NCBI RefSeq assembly: GCF_003324165.1
Contig: NW_025407893.1
Location: 1 to 58,294 of the forward strand
Direction of reading: 5' to 3'
DNA: 58,294 nucleotides
DNA from: Naegleria lovaniensis
Lineage: Eukaryota > Heterolobosea > Eutetramitea > Acrasida > Naegleriidae
The translations under genes were made by a program, and so were the position numbers. Positions 1-10,909 of this stretch are shown here, piece by piece. Positions within the stretch are counted from its first letter, which is position 1; the number at the start of each line of letters is the position of its first letter. Below the pieces are notes generated by a model. The model made no database searches, had not been told where the DNA came from, and saw only the letters and a list, made by a program, of their open reading frames with translations.

Positions 1-3000
1 TGGAGGAATTGTTAATGGGAATTTCACATGTGAGATACCTTTCATTGGTTTCCTTTTGATGCAAGTATTGACGTGCATGTACAGTTTTACCATCTCCACA
101 GTTAACAGAGGACAATGCAAAAAACTTATTCACCTTAAGTGATTGTCTAATTAAACGACAGGTTGCCTGGCTCATATTCCATTGTTCTACTTGCTTACAA
201 AACAATGGCATGGAAGAAATGGAATTCCTATCCGTGATTAGACACAAAAGTTGTCTTTTTGTGGAATTAGTTGTTCTCATTAATAAGGAAAGTACATGAT
301 TTCTCATTGCGGCGCTTAATTGTTCAAATCTAAAAATGATAAATCGTCCACTCTCTGCAAATACGGAACGCATGAGAAAAATATCTACATCAATCTCAGT
401 TAATGATCCATCACAAAATAAAATATTTGAAGGATGAGTCTTGTTTTCCATCAATTGTGACAGATGGTAGTATTGATCTAATTCTGAAAGTGAAGAAATG
501 TCTATAAACGAATTGGAGACAAGATCCGAAAGTAGAGCAGAATTAAACTCATAAACCATCGGAATTGATTCCTTTTCGATTATCTTGGTAAACTCACTTA
601 AACCTCTCAACATTACATCTTCCATCTCCAAAATGATAGATCCAATACTGTCGAATTGGTTCCAAATAGATTCATCAGAAATGTCAAATTGATCCGTGAC
701 AGAACATAAAGATTGTTGAGTACGTTCTATAATTGAGGTCAATGTACTTTGATCAATATCAAAATATGAATTGACGATATGTACAAGTAGTTCTTGAGTT
801 TCTCCAATACTTCGTAAATGTTGCAAAATAATGAGTCTTTGTTTCATGGTAAAGTATTTCAGATCAGTAGCCTTAACTTTTTCATGCCATTGTCTTGCCA
901 TGCTCTTTAATGTCTCTAAAATGTGTTCCAATGCTCTTGAGTTCAAAAGAATGTTGAGAGGAATGTTCAAATAACCATGCTGGAAACAAACATGAGAAAT
1001 TTTGTGTAGTAAAGATACCACCTTAATAATAGACTCCAATAGCATGGAAGAATTACAAAACACTTCCATTTCCTCTGAAAATGATCTTTGAAATGTTGAA
1101 CTAAGTATATACGACCTAAACTCTTTCTCATTAATAGAAGTGTTATCATCTTTCAAGTGAACAGTAACTGTTTGTGAATCTAAGTGATAGGCAAGAGTTC
1201 CTTGTTGTAGTATTCTGGCAACAATGAATTGAAGATTTTCGCTCGTATTATGCAATGACTTCAATGCATCACTCACTTTTTCCAAATTATTAGCGCATTC
1301 TTTGAATGAATCTAATTGACGTTGATTAACGTTCAATTCTGAAATCGATTTGAAAAACTCCTCAATGCTAGTGATTTTCTCGTCCATAGCTTTCAACAGT
1401 GGATCTGTTAACTTTTTCGTGGAAATTAAGTGTTGGATAATCTCTTCTGTAAAAGTATTTCCGTTGGCTTGATTGGTTAAAATTCTAATATCCTCTTCTC
1501 CAAGATTTTCTTTCTTGATGAATTCTACAAGAGTAACATGTTCAGTGTAGTATTGGAATGTTTTAAGAGTGGTTTCATCAATGTCTCCAATAATTTCTCT
1601 TATTTTTCTTAATTCTTTCATGCTGTCCTTGACACTAAATCTATCTTGCTTGGTGAGTATGGTAAATGTTTCTCCTTCAAATGGTAATTTATAAATGGTG
1701 ACTAAATCTTTAAACGCTTTCATGTATTGTCGAAGTTGAAGCAGTTCAATTCCTGCCAATAACATGTCAACAGATTCTACAGGGCATCCGATCAAAGTTA
1801 AAAACTTTTTCTCTGTCTGTAAATAGAGTTTAGACAAGTTTGTGTGTAAATTTTTGATGCTCTCTAATTTGGCATTTCCTGAATAGAGCTTGTTAATAAC
1901 ATTGGTAATTTCACGAATTGCATCAGTTGCATTAGAAACGGCTTGATTAACAGTCAAACTTTTCTCTTCCTCTGATTTATAGTAACTGAAAAAGAGACCT
2001 GACTGAACGATAGTTTCCAGAATAGGAATTTCATTTCCTGTGTCTTTTTTGCATATTGTTGTCTCAAAACTTTTCTTAAATTCATCAATAACGGTTTGTA
2101 TAGAATGAATGTCAGACTGAATTTCTCTTTTAGGCAAAACATCAAAATACAAGTCTAACTTGTTAATAGTCCGAATATAATCCTTCACATTGATCGAAAG
2201 TGAGGACAAGGAATTCAAGTCTTGAGTTAGAACCTTCGTGCTGTTTTTCAAAGAATTGAATTGTTCGACGTATAATGTCAAGTCATCTCTTTTAAACTGT
2301 GGACCAATAAAGTACTCCATTAATATAAAATATTGTTTACACATTTCTTCATCCTTGAGTAGGTTATTAGAAACGTGTTTTAAAGAAAAGGCATCATTTA
2401 CAAATTTGTACACTTCTTCCTCATACAAATGCCGTTTTGATGCTATCAATTGAAGCACCTTATCACTTTCAATCATTAACAGACAAGTGAGATCTTTTGG
2501 ATTATAAATATCGAACTCAGAAATAAATTCCTCACAAATAACAAAGATGATGGAAGTGTAGCAATTAATGTTGGAGTATTTGACAAAATTTTCTAATCCT
2601 TTTCTCATCCAAGTATTAGTAAAACGAGTACTGTTACATTTGAAGAACCTTCTCAAACACTTCCTCAAAACGAGGTCAAGGAATGTGTTGGGCTTTAAAA
2701 TAATGCCAACTTGACTATAATCACTGCTCAATAAGAAACTTTGTCTCAGGAACTCGTAAACATTGTCCGTACTGAAAGGACGTGTATCATTCAACCACTT
2801 CTCTACATACTCTTTAACCTCATCTTTCAATAGCAAATCGTGTGCATTGTACTTGATAATATCAGAGATGAGTCTAATTTGAGTGCCTATAACTGGACTA
2901 CTACTGAATGGGTATATGAAAGAATAACTATTGTTGCTCATGGACTCCTTTAACTTTTCCATCGTGTACAATTGAAGAAAAGGCTTTTCCTTGCACAGTC

Positions 3001-4348
3001 TAAACAACGCATGGAGAGAGGTGGAGGACGAGTATGCTTTTTTAGCTATCAATGTAGCAAATTGCTCATCACAATAGTTCTGTTGTAATATTTGATCAGC
3101 TATTTCTTGAGAAATGGTTCTTCTTGATTGTAATCTATTCTTTAACAAATCTCCAATGTACTCACTGATTGCTACAGCATGAAATGTTGAGAAATCTCTA
3201 CTGGATTCTGCAACTAATATCATCTTATCTAACAGAGCTTGAATACATTGTGATCCTGTTCCTGCACCTTTGCTTTCCATCTTCAACAAATATTCTACAA
3301 GAGTGGTCATTCTTTCAGAGGTAAACTCCTCATTCGACAAGTTATTGATTAATTTGACCATGTAACATCCGTTAGACCTCTTTTTAAACATAATGTTCTC
3401 ACAAGTATAGTCAACACCCATCTGAACTGCTTTGAGTAACTGTTGAATGGATGGGGTAGCTTGGTTCATATAATACTCAAAATAATTACAAAAGTTGTTA
3501 TCATACTTCCAAGCAATATTGAACAAGAAATGAAGATATAGATAAGATGCTTTGTTCAGTTTTTGAACAAAAGAGCTCGTAGTAAATGGTTTGTTGAATA
3601 GGATATTCACTTTCCAAGCCATCTCTATTTCATCCTCTTTCTTAAAGAGATGATTGTTGGTTGGATTCCAAAATAACTTGGTTAGTGCCGATTCGAATCC
3701 ATTGTTGGTGTGATAAAGATAGTACTTAATGTCTGGCCTGGTCAGCAAGGCTAGGGACTCTTGACTGGATTCCAAAACAAAAGGTCGTAATTTGGATGTT
3801 GTCAGAGCTAGAGTAGTATGAATGTCGCTGTTGTGAAGATATTGGTTGTAGTATTTGATAGCAACCGATAAGTGTCCATAAACAACAACGAAAAGGCCAA
3901 ACTGAAAGCTCGTTGTACATGTCTCAATCGTGTTGTTGAAAGTAGCGGATATTTTCTTTAGATCTGTGATCAACTGATCAACATTGAGCGCACTAATCCA
4001 CCCACTTTTGTGAAGTAGGTAGAATTCATCGAACGCTTTCTCTAAAGAGAGTAAATAGTCTCTAATGGAAGAACTTGACACATAATCCAAATTAGCAATA
4101 CTTGTGATCAAGGTCGTCATGTTTGCGGCCTCATTGGAAATGTTGTTGGAAGATGAGGAGATAGAGACATTCTCATCAATGCTCTGATGGTGAGATTCCC
4201 TATCAGTTGTGTCAATGCTGGGAGCTGTTTCTTGCATAGATGATGAGGGAGCGTTGTTGCCAGTCGTCGGTGCTGAGGAGCGTGCTTGAATGCTTTCTGG
4301 TTGTCGATTTCGAGATCGGTCCGTGGCATGTGGTCGTTTCTTTGACAT
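1..4348 (-). CDS. RNF213-like giant AAA+ E3 ligase, N-terminal part (3' end off the left edge)
   Basis: One uninterrupted reading frame of 1449 codons runs from an ATG at 4348 out of the left end of the window. The first ~85 residues are a basic, Ser/Asn-rich leader. The rest is a long helical stretch without low complexity. Near the cut (bases ~80-97 and just before) the order of elements matches my memory of the first, degenerate AAA+ unit of RNF213: a strand ending in LFCDGS, a second strand RFIIFRFEQLS, a third QLLCLITDR, then NCGDGKTVHARQ, a P-loop whose first glycine is missing. RNF213 proteins are very large cytosolic ubiquitin ligases with a dynein-like core; the active AAA units, the RING and the RZ finger would lie outside this window. 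An A10 run lies a few bases upstream of the ATG. The assignment rests on one region, so another giant helical protein remains possible. Confidence 0.5.
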   Translation of the reverse strand, partial: MSKKRPHATDRSRNRQPESIQARSSAPTTGNNAPSSSMQETAPSIDTTDRESHHQSIDENVSISSSSNNISNEAANMTTLITSIANLDYVSSSSIRDYLLSLEKAFDEFYLLHKSGWISALNVDQLITDLKKISATFNNTIETCTTSFQFGLFVVVYGHLSVAIKYYNQYLHNSDIHTTLALTTSKLRPFVLESSQESLALLTRPDIKYYLYHTNNGFESALTKLFWNPTNNHLFKKEDEIEMAWKVNILFNKPFTTSSFVQKLNKASYLYLHFLFNIAWKYDNNFCNYFEYYMNQATPSIQQLLKAVQMGVDYTCENIMFKKRSNGCYMVKLINNLSNEEFTSERMTTLVEYLLKMESKGAGTGSQCIQALLDKMILVAESSRDFSTFHAVAISEYIGDLLKNRLQSRRTISQEIADQILQQNYCDEQFATLIAKKAYSSSTSLHALFRLCKEKPFLQLYTMEKLKESMSNNSYSFIYPFSSSPVIGTQIRLISDIIKYNAHDLLLKDEVKEYVEKWLNDTRPFSTDNVYEFLRQSFLLSSDYSQVGIILKPNTFLDLVLRKCLRRFFKCNSTRFTNTWMRKGLENFVKYSNINCYTSIIFVICEEFISEFDIYNPKDLTCLLMIESDKVLQLIASKRHLYEEEVYKFVNDAFSLKHVSNNLLKDEEMCKQYFILMEYFIGPQFKRDDLTLYVEQFNSLKNSTKVLTQDLNSLSSLSINVKDYIRTINKLDLYFDVLPKREIQSDIHSIQTVIDEFKKSFETTICKKDTGNEIPILETIVQSGLFFSYYKSEEEKSLTVNQAVSNATDAIREITNVINKLYSGNAKLESIKNLHTNLSKLYLQTEKKFLTLIGCPVESVDMLLAGIELLQLRQYMKAFKDLVTIYKLPFEGETFTILTKQDRFSVKDSMKELRKIREIIGDIDETTLKTFQYYTEHVTLVEFIKKENLGEEDIRILTNQANGNTFTEEIIQHLISTKKLTDPLLKAMDEKITSIEEFFKSISELNVNQRQLDSFKECANNLEKVSDALKSLHNTSENLQFIVARILQQGTLAYHLDSQTVTVHLKDDNTSINEKEFRSYILSSTFQRSFSEEMEVFCNSSMLLESIIKVVSLLHKISHVCFQHGYLNIPLNILLNSRALEHILETLKSMARQWHEKVKATDLKYFTMKQRLIILQHLRSIGETQELLVHIVNSYFDIDQSTLTSIIERTQQSLCSVTDQFDISDESIWNQFDSIGSIILEMEDVMLRGLSEFTKIIEKESIPMVYEFNSALLSDLVSNSFIDISSLSELDQYYHLSQLMENKTHPSNILFCDGSLTEIDVDIFLMRSVFAESGRFIIFRFEQLSAAMRNHVLSLLMRTTNSTKRQLLCLITDRNSISSMPLFCKQVEQWNMSQATCRLIRQSLKVNKFFALSSVNCGDGKTVHARQYLHQKETNERYLTCEIPINNSS

Positions 4349-4573
4349 TCTCAAAGTCTTTTTTTTTTGTAATGATCAATATTTCAGCGTGATCGAGCGC
4401 TTTAAAGGGATGAAGCGCCCTTTTTTTACGTTGTTGGATCACGTTAGGTACATGTTCGATGAAAACTTCGTAACATCAGTTCAAAACACCCAAGCATGAT
4501 CTTTATAAGATTTCGTTAGGTAAAGAGATGGGTAGGACACATCTTTCTGATTTCATTGGGTAACTTGAAGTAT

Positions 4574-7500
4574 TTAAATGATATCTGGAAGAATATCATC
4601 GTCCAGGATAAAATCATCGTCAAGTAGGGGTGCTGCTTGGTGGTTAGAATGTTCTTCATTGTTCGACGTTTTGATCTTCTTTGTCTCAGGTTCCAATCCG
4701 TTTTGCTGTTTGCGATGAGTGCTACTAACATTACTTGGGGAGTGGCTCGTCGTTGAATGAGATGGAGTTTTGAAGGTAGTTGCCTTATTATTGCTACTAC
4801 TACTACCACTGTTATTGGGAGAAGCATGTGCTCTCACAGGAGGTGTGAATGTTGGTACTTGTTTCGTTTGTGGAGTTGTTCCCTTGCCTTGAAGAGAATG
4901 AATCGTCTTATTTGAGGATGGAGTACTAGTAGTTCCAACATCTTTTTTGAACGAATACTTTTCAAAGAGTTGTGCCAAGTTTGAAGATGTAGAACTTGAT
5001 CCATTTGTTGGTGATGATTTTGTACTATTTCCGACTGGGCTGGGTATTGAGGGAATGGAACTGGTTGTGATTGGAGGACGAGTAAATTGTGGAGTGGCCA
5101 GAGCAGTTGTGGTGGTGGTAGTTAAAGAATTTCCATTCATTAATAAACGAGGAGATGGTCGATGCGTTGAGGGAGGTGTTGAGAGGTTGTTCACGAACCC
5201 AACAATATTTGAATTTCTTGTTGTTGCTAGAAGATTGTTCGTTGCATCTGAGGGATTGACAACAGTGGTCGTAGTACTGGTGGTGTAATTCGACGGTGTT
5301 GTGGATGGTGCACTTCTCTTGAAAGCATTGGTTAATTTGAATAGAGTAGTAGCAGTACTAGATGAGTCATTTTGAGTAACGAGTGAATCCACATGTTCCA
5401 TCGTCGTCTCTTCCACTCGATTGTTAGATGTCAACGTCGTTTCTTCACTTTGATCATCATTCACTTGTTGTTGATCATACAGTTGAGTCAGGATTCGATT
5501 TTGAGAGGAGGATGTATGACTATTCTTAAAGAATGGACTTGTTCTCATCATGGTCGATCTTGTTGTTTGTTTCTTTGGAGTTTGTGGTAACAAGGAAGAG
5601 GAGGTGCAGTGGTGTGTGATGGCATCATCCACTGGAACATCACTCTCTTCATCGTCACTCTTTGATCGATACTTTCTCTTTTTCAATAAGGATTTCTTTG
5701 CAAGAATTGTACTACTACTATCATCATCATCAAACTGCTCTTCTTCTTGATCATCTCTAAATGAACGATTAAAAGTTTTTGAACCTTCTCGGGTCGAGAG
5801 TGAGGAAAGTGTTTTGAGTAGAGATGATGATGATGACTGTTGTGAAGAGATTTTTGATGAATCATTCGATGATGGTTGTTGTTCAGGACTCATCATCAAG
5901 GCATCTCTAACATTGGGTGGTAATGATGAAATATCACCATTCTTTGGTACATTCATCAATTGTCGAAGAATATCAAGTCCACGTTTACGTTCTTGATGAT
6001 TTGTTGAAGTTACTACCATACGATCAACGTTCAAAGTAATATTACTACTACTTGTATTGTTCATAGGAACGAGTGTCTTGCTACGATTGGTGACTTGCTT
6101 CGAGTGATGATTCTTGGTTCTTGGAGACTCCAAGTCGTCACTGTTATCATCATCACTCATTCTAGAATTCTCTTCATCACTATCTTCATGAATCAATTTC
6201 TTCTTTCCTTGTTGATTCTTTTCAAAATTTTCATACATTTCTGCTATTTCTTCTTCTTCACTATGAGTCATTCGTCGTTGTTGTTGAGATTTCAATGATG
6301 TTTCTCTTCTCTCAAATTCTACTTGTTGTACATTTTCATCAACATGTGATTCACCATCCACAGACTTTCCAACCACATCTAACTTTCTTTGAAGCATGGG
6401 CCACAAATATTCATCAAATGTTCCCTTTCCTAATAAATATTTAATATGAACAGAATTTTGTTGACCAATTCGATGGACTCGATCTTCTGCTTGTCTCAAA
6501 TCACTTGGAGTCCAATATAATTCTGCAAATAGAACTGTACTGCATGGAGTCATGGTATAACCAACACCAGCAGCCTTAATGGAGAGAATGGCCACTCGAC
6601 AATGACCATTTTGTTTGAAATTCGTGACCAGTGTTTGTCTTTTACTCGAATCTGTCGAGCCATCAATTCGAATATAATAATCACCTAATATTAATATTGG
6701 TATGAACACATGATGATTCGATATCCATATATTTTTGAATGATATATGTATAATAATATTATAAATCGATCAAAAGTTACATATATACGTTGAATGAAAT
6801 AAAATTCAAAGAGAGAACATCCATATCGTTGAATAAATACAATGAAAATAATGAATAGAACATCCATATCGTTGAATGTATACAATGAATATAGTTGAAA
6901 TGTATACAATGAATATAATGAATGTATACAATGAATATATAATGAATGAATATAATGAATGAATATAGTTGAAATGTATACAATATACCCTCCAATGGAA
7001 TATAAAAATTTCAAACATACCTCTCATCTTCTTTTCAAGTTCTGAATCTTTCAATTTCAATTTATAAAACTTGGCAAGTTCCTTTGCCACACATTCTTCA
7101 ATACCATCCAATACTTCTGTATGATAGGCAAATACAAGAAATTTCAAATCTCCAGTATTCTCAATCATTTCTGTAATGTATTCCTTGACAGCTGGTAATT
7201 TAGCAACTCCTGTCATGTTATACATTCTAAATACTTCAGAATTCTTTTCAAAATTGTTTTGATAATGATCTTCTTTGGTCATGGCATGTTTCATCTTTTC
7301 AACGGCACTCTTCATTTTCTCAGCTGAAAATTTAATTCGTTTCAAATCTTTTGCATCAATATCTAATAAAACTCGTTGTCGTTGTTTGGGTGGTAATTCA
7401 GATAGGACTGATTCTTTTCTTCTTCGAATCATGACTGTTCTACTCAGTAAATAATTTAATTCCATCACATTAGAACTTCCATTATCATCGACATAGTTTA

Positions 7501-9085
7501 GAGTTTCTTTAGCATCACAATATCGAATGGTAAAGGCTGATTTTGTAAATCGAAATTCTCGATCCAACAACAGAGAGAGTTGAGAATAGAGTTCCTTTGG
7601 TCTACTCAGTGCAGGTGTTCCAGTGATCATGACGAGACGTTTGACCTTTTGTAAGAAGGGTGCTATTTTTTGAGATCGTTTGGTTCCAGAGTTTTTAAGG
7701 GAATGACTTTCATCACAAATGACACATTTGAATTTCACTCCATTCAAAATTGCATTTTCATCATTCTCATCTTGAGGTTTCTCAGCAAGCATATTCGTAG
7801 CAACTGTATATGAAATGATATTAATATAACCATCAGGTATTTGTTTTGAATTTTCAATAATTTTGATATTCTCAGTGGTAATGTCTGAATGAACTCCACG
7901 TTCACCTGTAATAAACCAATCTTCAATTTCTTTTCCCCAATTGTGCTTCAATGATGCAGGACAAATGATTAAAAGTGGCCAATCTTCTTTAAAGTAATAC
8001 ATGGTTGAGAAACCTTGCAGTGTCTTTCCTACTCCCATTTCATCACCAAAGAGTACTTTACCATTTCGTTTCACTGCAAATGCAATTCCTTGTTTTTGGA
8101 AAGGTCTTAATTTTGAATTGACATATTTAGGTAATTTTTCTTTAAAATTTAACTCTTCACAAAGTGCATCTACATTGGATAAATCAATGGCTGGGTAATG
8201 ATTTAAAAGTAATTTTGTACCTTCAGGAAAATCAACAATGATTATCTGAGCACCATCTACACGAGTTTCCAATAATAACTTCTTTAGAGTTGCATGTTCT
8301 GTGAGTGGAATAATAAATTCCAAATCGTTAAATTTTGTAATTTTCTTTTCTCTTGCAAACAAGTCATAGAGTGATTTCACCAACTTGTTGGTCACTGTTC
8401 CTAATCTGGGTAAGGTCATTAAAATACAATCGTAATTGTCTTTTTGAATAGAAAGTGTTTCATGTCGATCTTTGAGTTGTTTGTTCGCTTGTTGTAAAAT
8501 ATTACTTCCAACAATTTGAAAGGTAATGATATAGGGAGGACCTAACTTGATGTTAGACTCTATGGTTATTGAAGAAAAAGCACCACCTCGGTATGAGGAT
8601 GGATGATCTAAATAAGCTGCAGGTTTTGTTCCTTCACTACACCATTCAAAATAACAATTTTGTGCTGCTGTACATGTCCAAAACAATCGACCTTTCGTTG
8701 GTCCTTCCTTTACGACTCTTCTTTGTATACATGCAATGTGATGCCGAGGACATAGAGGAGCCTGATCATTGTCGGAAGAGGATGTTGAAAAGGAGGTTGT
8801 GTGGTTGTTGTTACTACTACTACTACTACTGCTATTGCTACTACTATTACTCTTTCTAGCATCGGAATTATACGGTGTTTTGTTGGTTGTCAATGAATGA
8901 TTAAAATTATTGGATGAAGAATCATTCCATTTGAAGAATTTACATCGTTGTGGGTCGTTGAAATTTCGAGCACAACCCCAGTATTCTCTTCCTGCGTTCG
9001 CTCCATTCTTTGTGGTTCGGAGTTGTGCTAGAGACCCACACGCACAATGAACAAAATCACCCTTCGACTCCGATGAAGTACTCAT
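4574..9085 (-). CDS. SMARCAL1/ZRANB3-type SNF2 annealing helicase with two N-terminal GRF zinc fingers
   Basis: Two exons: 9085-7021 and 6684-4574, with an intron of 336 nt (donor GTATGT, acceptor TTAG) splitting the codon of MRG/DYY; 1391 residues. Order of domains: GRF zinc finger at ~10-58 (CACGS...GREYWGCAR...CKFFKW), second GRF at ~110-150 (CPRHH...GRLFWTC...CYFEW), then the SNF2 core with LRPFQKQGIAFAV, P-loop GDEMGVGKT, DESH, TGTPALSRP. The second lobe has FLVFAYH, RIDGST, SIKAAGVGY and QAEDRVHRIGQ. The spacing and the sequence around the DESH box are those of the distant SNF2 branch that rewinds RPA-coated DNA at stalled forks. The last ~600 residues are Ser/Thr/Asn-rich and acidic with no visible domain; no HARP, NZF or HNH domain was recognised. 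Nuclear fork repair is inferred from the family. The intron holds a degenerate AT-rich repeat. Confidence 0.85.
6800..6985. repeat. degenerate tandem repeat inside the helicase intron
   Basis: Short units built on TGAATGTATACAATGAATAT recur several times with changes, and a second unit (CATCCATATCGTTGAATG-like) occurs twice at the left end. The repeat fills about half of the 336 nt intron and leaves both splice sites outside. It reads as open frames of Tyr/Ile/His-rich peptide on the minus strand, which are not coding. Confidence 0.75.
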
Positions 9086-9390
9086 GGTTGTTGATATAAT
9101 TTCTATTGTTGGTTGGGTTTTACGATTGTTGTTGGTTGGATTAAAAAAATGTTAATTCAATGTTCTTGATATTTTTTTTAAATTTACCATTCGAACCATC
9201 GAATTTTCCAATATTAATTGGAATAATGTGGTAATAAAAGAAAATATAAAGCAAATCAAGCCTTGAAGGAAAATGATGTGGTTGTTGGTGGATACAAAGT
9301 AGTTGTTTATGCTTTCAACAGTATCGTATTTTACTAGTTTCCCACAACAACAACCACCTGCTGAAAGACAATCTCCATATTAATAAAAAA
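9086..9390. promoter_or_regulatory. divergent promoter region, helicase / flavodoxin
   Basis: 305 bp between two ATGs pointing away from each other. AT-rich with T and A runs (near 9169-9185 and 9386-9391). No ORF, RNA or clear repeat seen. It must hold both promoters; no specific element could be named. Confidence 0.5.
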
Positions 9391-9894
9391 ATGTCCAACT
9401 CGATTCAAACCATCATCATTCTTTACGCTTCACAATCTGGCACATCGGAATATTTATCAAATCAATTATATGAAAATTTGAAATCTAAATTATCTTCTCT
9501 CACCATCAAGTGTGATTCTATTGAGAATTTCGAGCAATATCTTTCTCAATCCTATCTTCAACATCCAACTTTATATTTATTTGTGATTAGTACTTCACTG
9601 GAGGGATCTCCACCTTCATCAATGAGTGATTTTTCTGATTATACATCCACTCAAAAGGCTATTTCAGTATTTACGAGTCCTAACTTTGAATATTCAATTT
9701 TCGGAAATGGAAATTCAAATTATGAAGACACCTATCAACAAGCCTCAAGGCAATTCAAAGAATTATTAAAATCTAAATTCAATAGAAATCCATTGATTGA
9801 ATGTAGAGAAGGCGATCAATCGGAAGGAAATGCAGAAGTTGAATGCGAAGAATGGGAAACTGATATTATTAATTATTTCAAGAGCCTTGAATGA
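9391..9894 (+). CDS. small flavodoxin-like protein
   Basis: Single-exon gene of 167 residues, start preceded by AATAAAAAA. The N-terminal strand and FMN phosphate loop read ILYASQSGTSEYLS (about residues 9-22), the usual place of the T/S-x-T-G-T loop. A second loop STSLEGSPPSSMSDF (~70-84) and a third FGNGNSNYEDTYQ (~108-120) fit the two FMN ring-binding loops of flavodoxins and of the FMN domain of diflavin reductases. There is no FAD/NADPH domain, so it would act as a separate electron carrier; the partner is unknown. TYW1 N-termini and WrbA-like proteins are alternatives, but the length is that of a free flavodoxin. Probably cytosolic, as no targeting peptide is visible. Confidence 0.8.
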   Translation: MSNSIQTIIILYASQSGTSEYLSNQLYENLKSKLSSLTIKCDSIENFEQYLSQSYLQHPTLYLFVISTSLEGSPPSSMSDFSDYTSTQKAISVFTSPNFEYSIFGNGNSNYEDTYQQASRQFKELLKSKFNRNPLIECREGDQSEGNAEVECEEWETDIINYFKSLE

Positions 9895-9995
9895 GAGAGA
9901 GAGGTGTTTCTGAAATACTACGCCTCAGAGAAATGAAATTCCAAAATCATAAGCTCTATATATTTTGAAATCATTAGTTTTTCATTAAATTAAAG

Positions 9996-10781
9996 TTATT
10001 TATTGAAAGGATCTATGGTCATCCAAAATCGATATCCTTCTTCTTCTGGATTAAAATTTGAAAAAGCAGGATCGTTTGCAATACTTTCATTGAGGTTGTA
10101 ATCATCTCTCGAATTCCAACTCGCATCAAATTCCTTCCATGTAGCAACATAGATTCCTGGATTTCTCGTCCATACTGGTTTACCATGAACGGGTGACCCT
10201 TTTCTAGTTGCAATTCTAGAAAATGAATCTGCAATAGTGACACAATTAATTTCATCAATTCCAGTAATAACCACAGCATGGGTATCTGCATTCGTGGAGG
10301 TCAATAAATTCATTCTCATACCAACAATGACTGGAAGACCTTTTTCCAATTTACTTCGTATCAAATCATAACCATTGTCAAATTCGCATGATGAGAGGTC
10401 GGTAGAAGATCGAGAATGAAACACTCTTCCAATCTTGTCAGAAGCACAGTCACTTGGATCAGATCCAAAATAACCCCATTCCACATTGCCATATAATTTT
10501 GCAATTTCAACTGTTGCTTTTGTGTGAGTTCCATTTCCCTTTGAAGACAATAGTTCGTTGTTGAGTGATAATTGCAAAACGCTGTCCAATGTCAATCTCT
10601 TCTCCTCCTCGAGTATTAAATTCAAAGCATACGTTATTGAACACACCACACAGGATCCAGATACATCAACTTGAAGTTGGTTGTAGGGTGGAAATGAATC
10701 ACCATTTGGAATTTTGACAGTCTTGAATTGTGGTTCAGTGTTACAGGTCACAGAAACGTCTTCGGAAATGAGTGGCACCAT
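9996..10781 (-). CDS. papain-fold cysteine peptidase-like protein (C1-like)
   Basis: Single exon, 261 residues, ATG directly preceded by a long A run. Around residues 35-50 the sequence QLQVDVSGSCVVCS resembles the oxyanion Gln and catalytic Cys region of C1 peptidases (Q...GSCW). At ~170 DTHAVVITGID matches the catalytic His motif, and ~190 IADSF takes the place of the usual Asn-Ser dyad with Asp in place of Asn. No signal peptide or propeptide is present, unlike lysosomal cathepsins, so it resembles cytosolic bleomycin-hydrolase or bacterial-type C1-like proteins. Activity is likely but the Trp after Cys is replaced by Val. Substrate unknown. It is transcribed toward the flavodoxin gene; the stops are 101 bp apart. 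Confidence 0.6.
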   Translation of the reverse strand: MVPLISEDVSVTCNTEPQFKTVKIPNGDSFPPYNQLQVDVSGSCVVCSITYALNLILEEEKRLTLDSVLQLSLNNELLSSKGNGTHTKATVEIAKLYGNVEWGYFGSDPSDCASDKIGRVFHSRSSTDLSSCEFDNGYDLIRSKLEKGLPVIVGMRMNLLTSTNADTHAVVITGIDEINCVTIADSFSRIATRKGSPVHGKPVWTRNPGIYVATWKEFDASWNSRDDYNLNESIANDPAFSNFNPEEEGYRFWMTIDPFNK

Positions 10782-10909
10782 TTTTTTTTATTGTTTTGTC
10801 ATCTCTTTCTTTGGAGTCAATTGTGCAATTTCACAAAGGATGAGATATAAATTTAAATCAAGCCTCAAAGCGACTCGATAGTACATACACACGTGATTCA
10901 TGAATCACT

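Noticed and set aside
4516-4827. Minus-strand ORF with a hydrophobic start
   Set aside because: Overlaps the 3' end of the helicase gene in another frame and shows no domain.
6691-7014. Tyr/Ile/His-rich minus-strand ORFs
   Set aside because: They are read-through of the repeat-filled helicase intron; the spliced frame joins across them.
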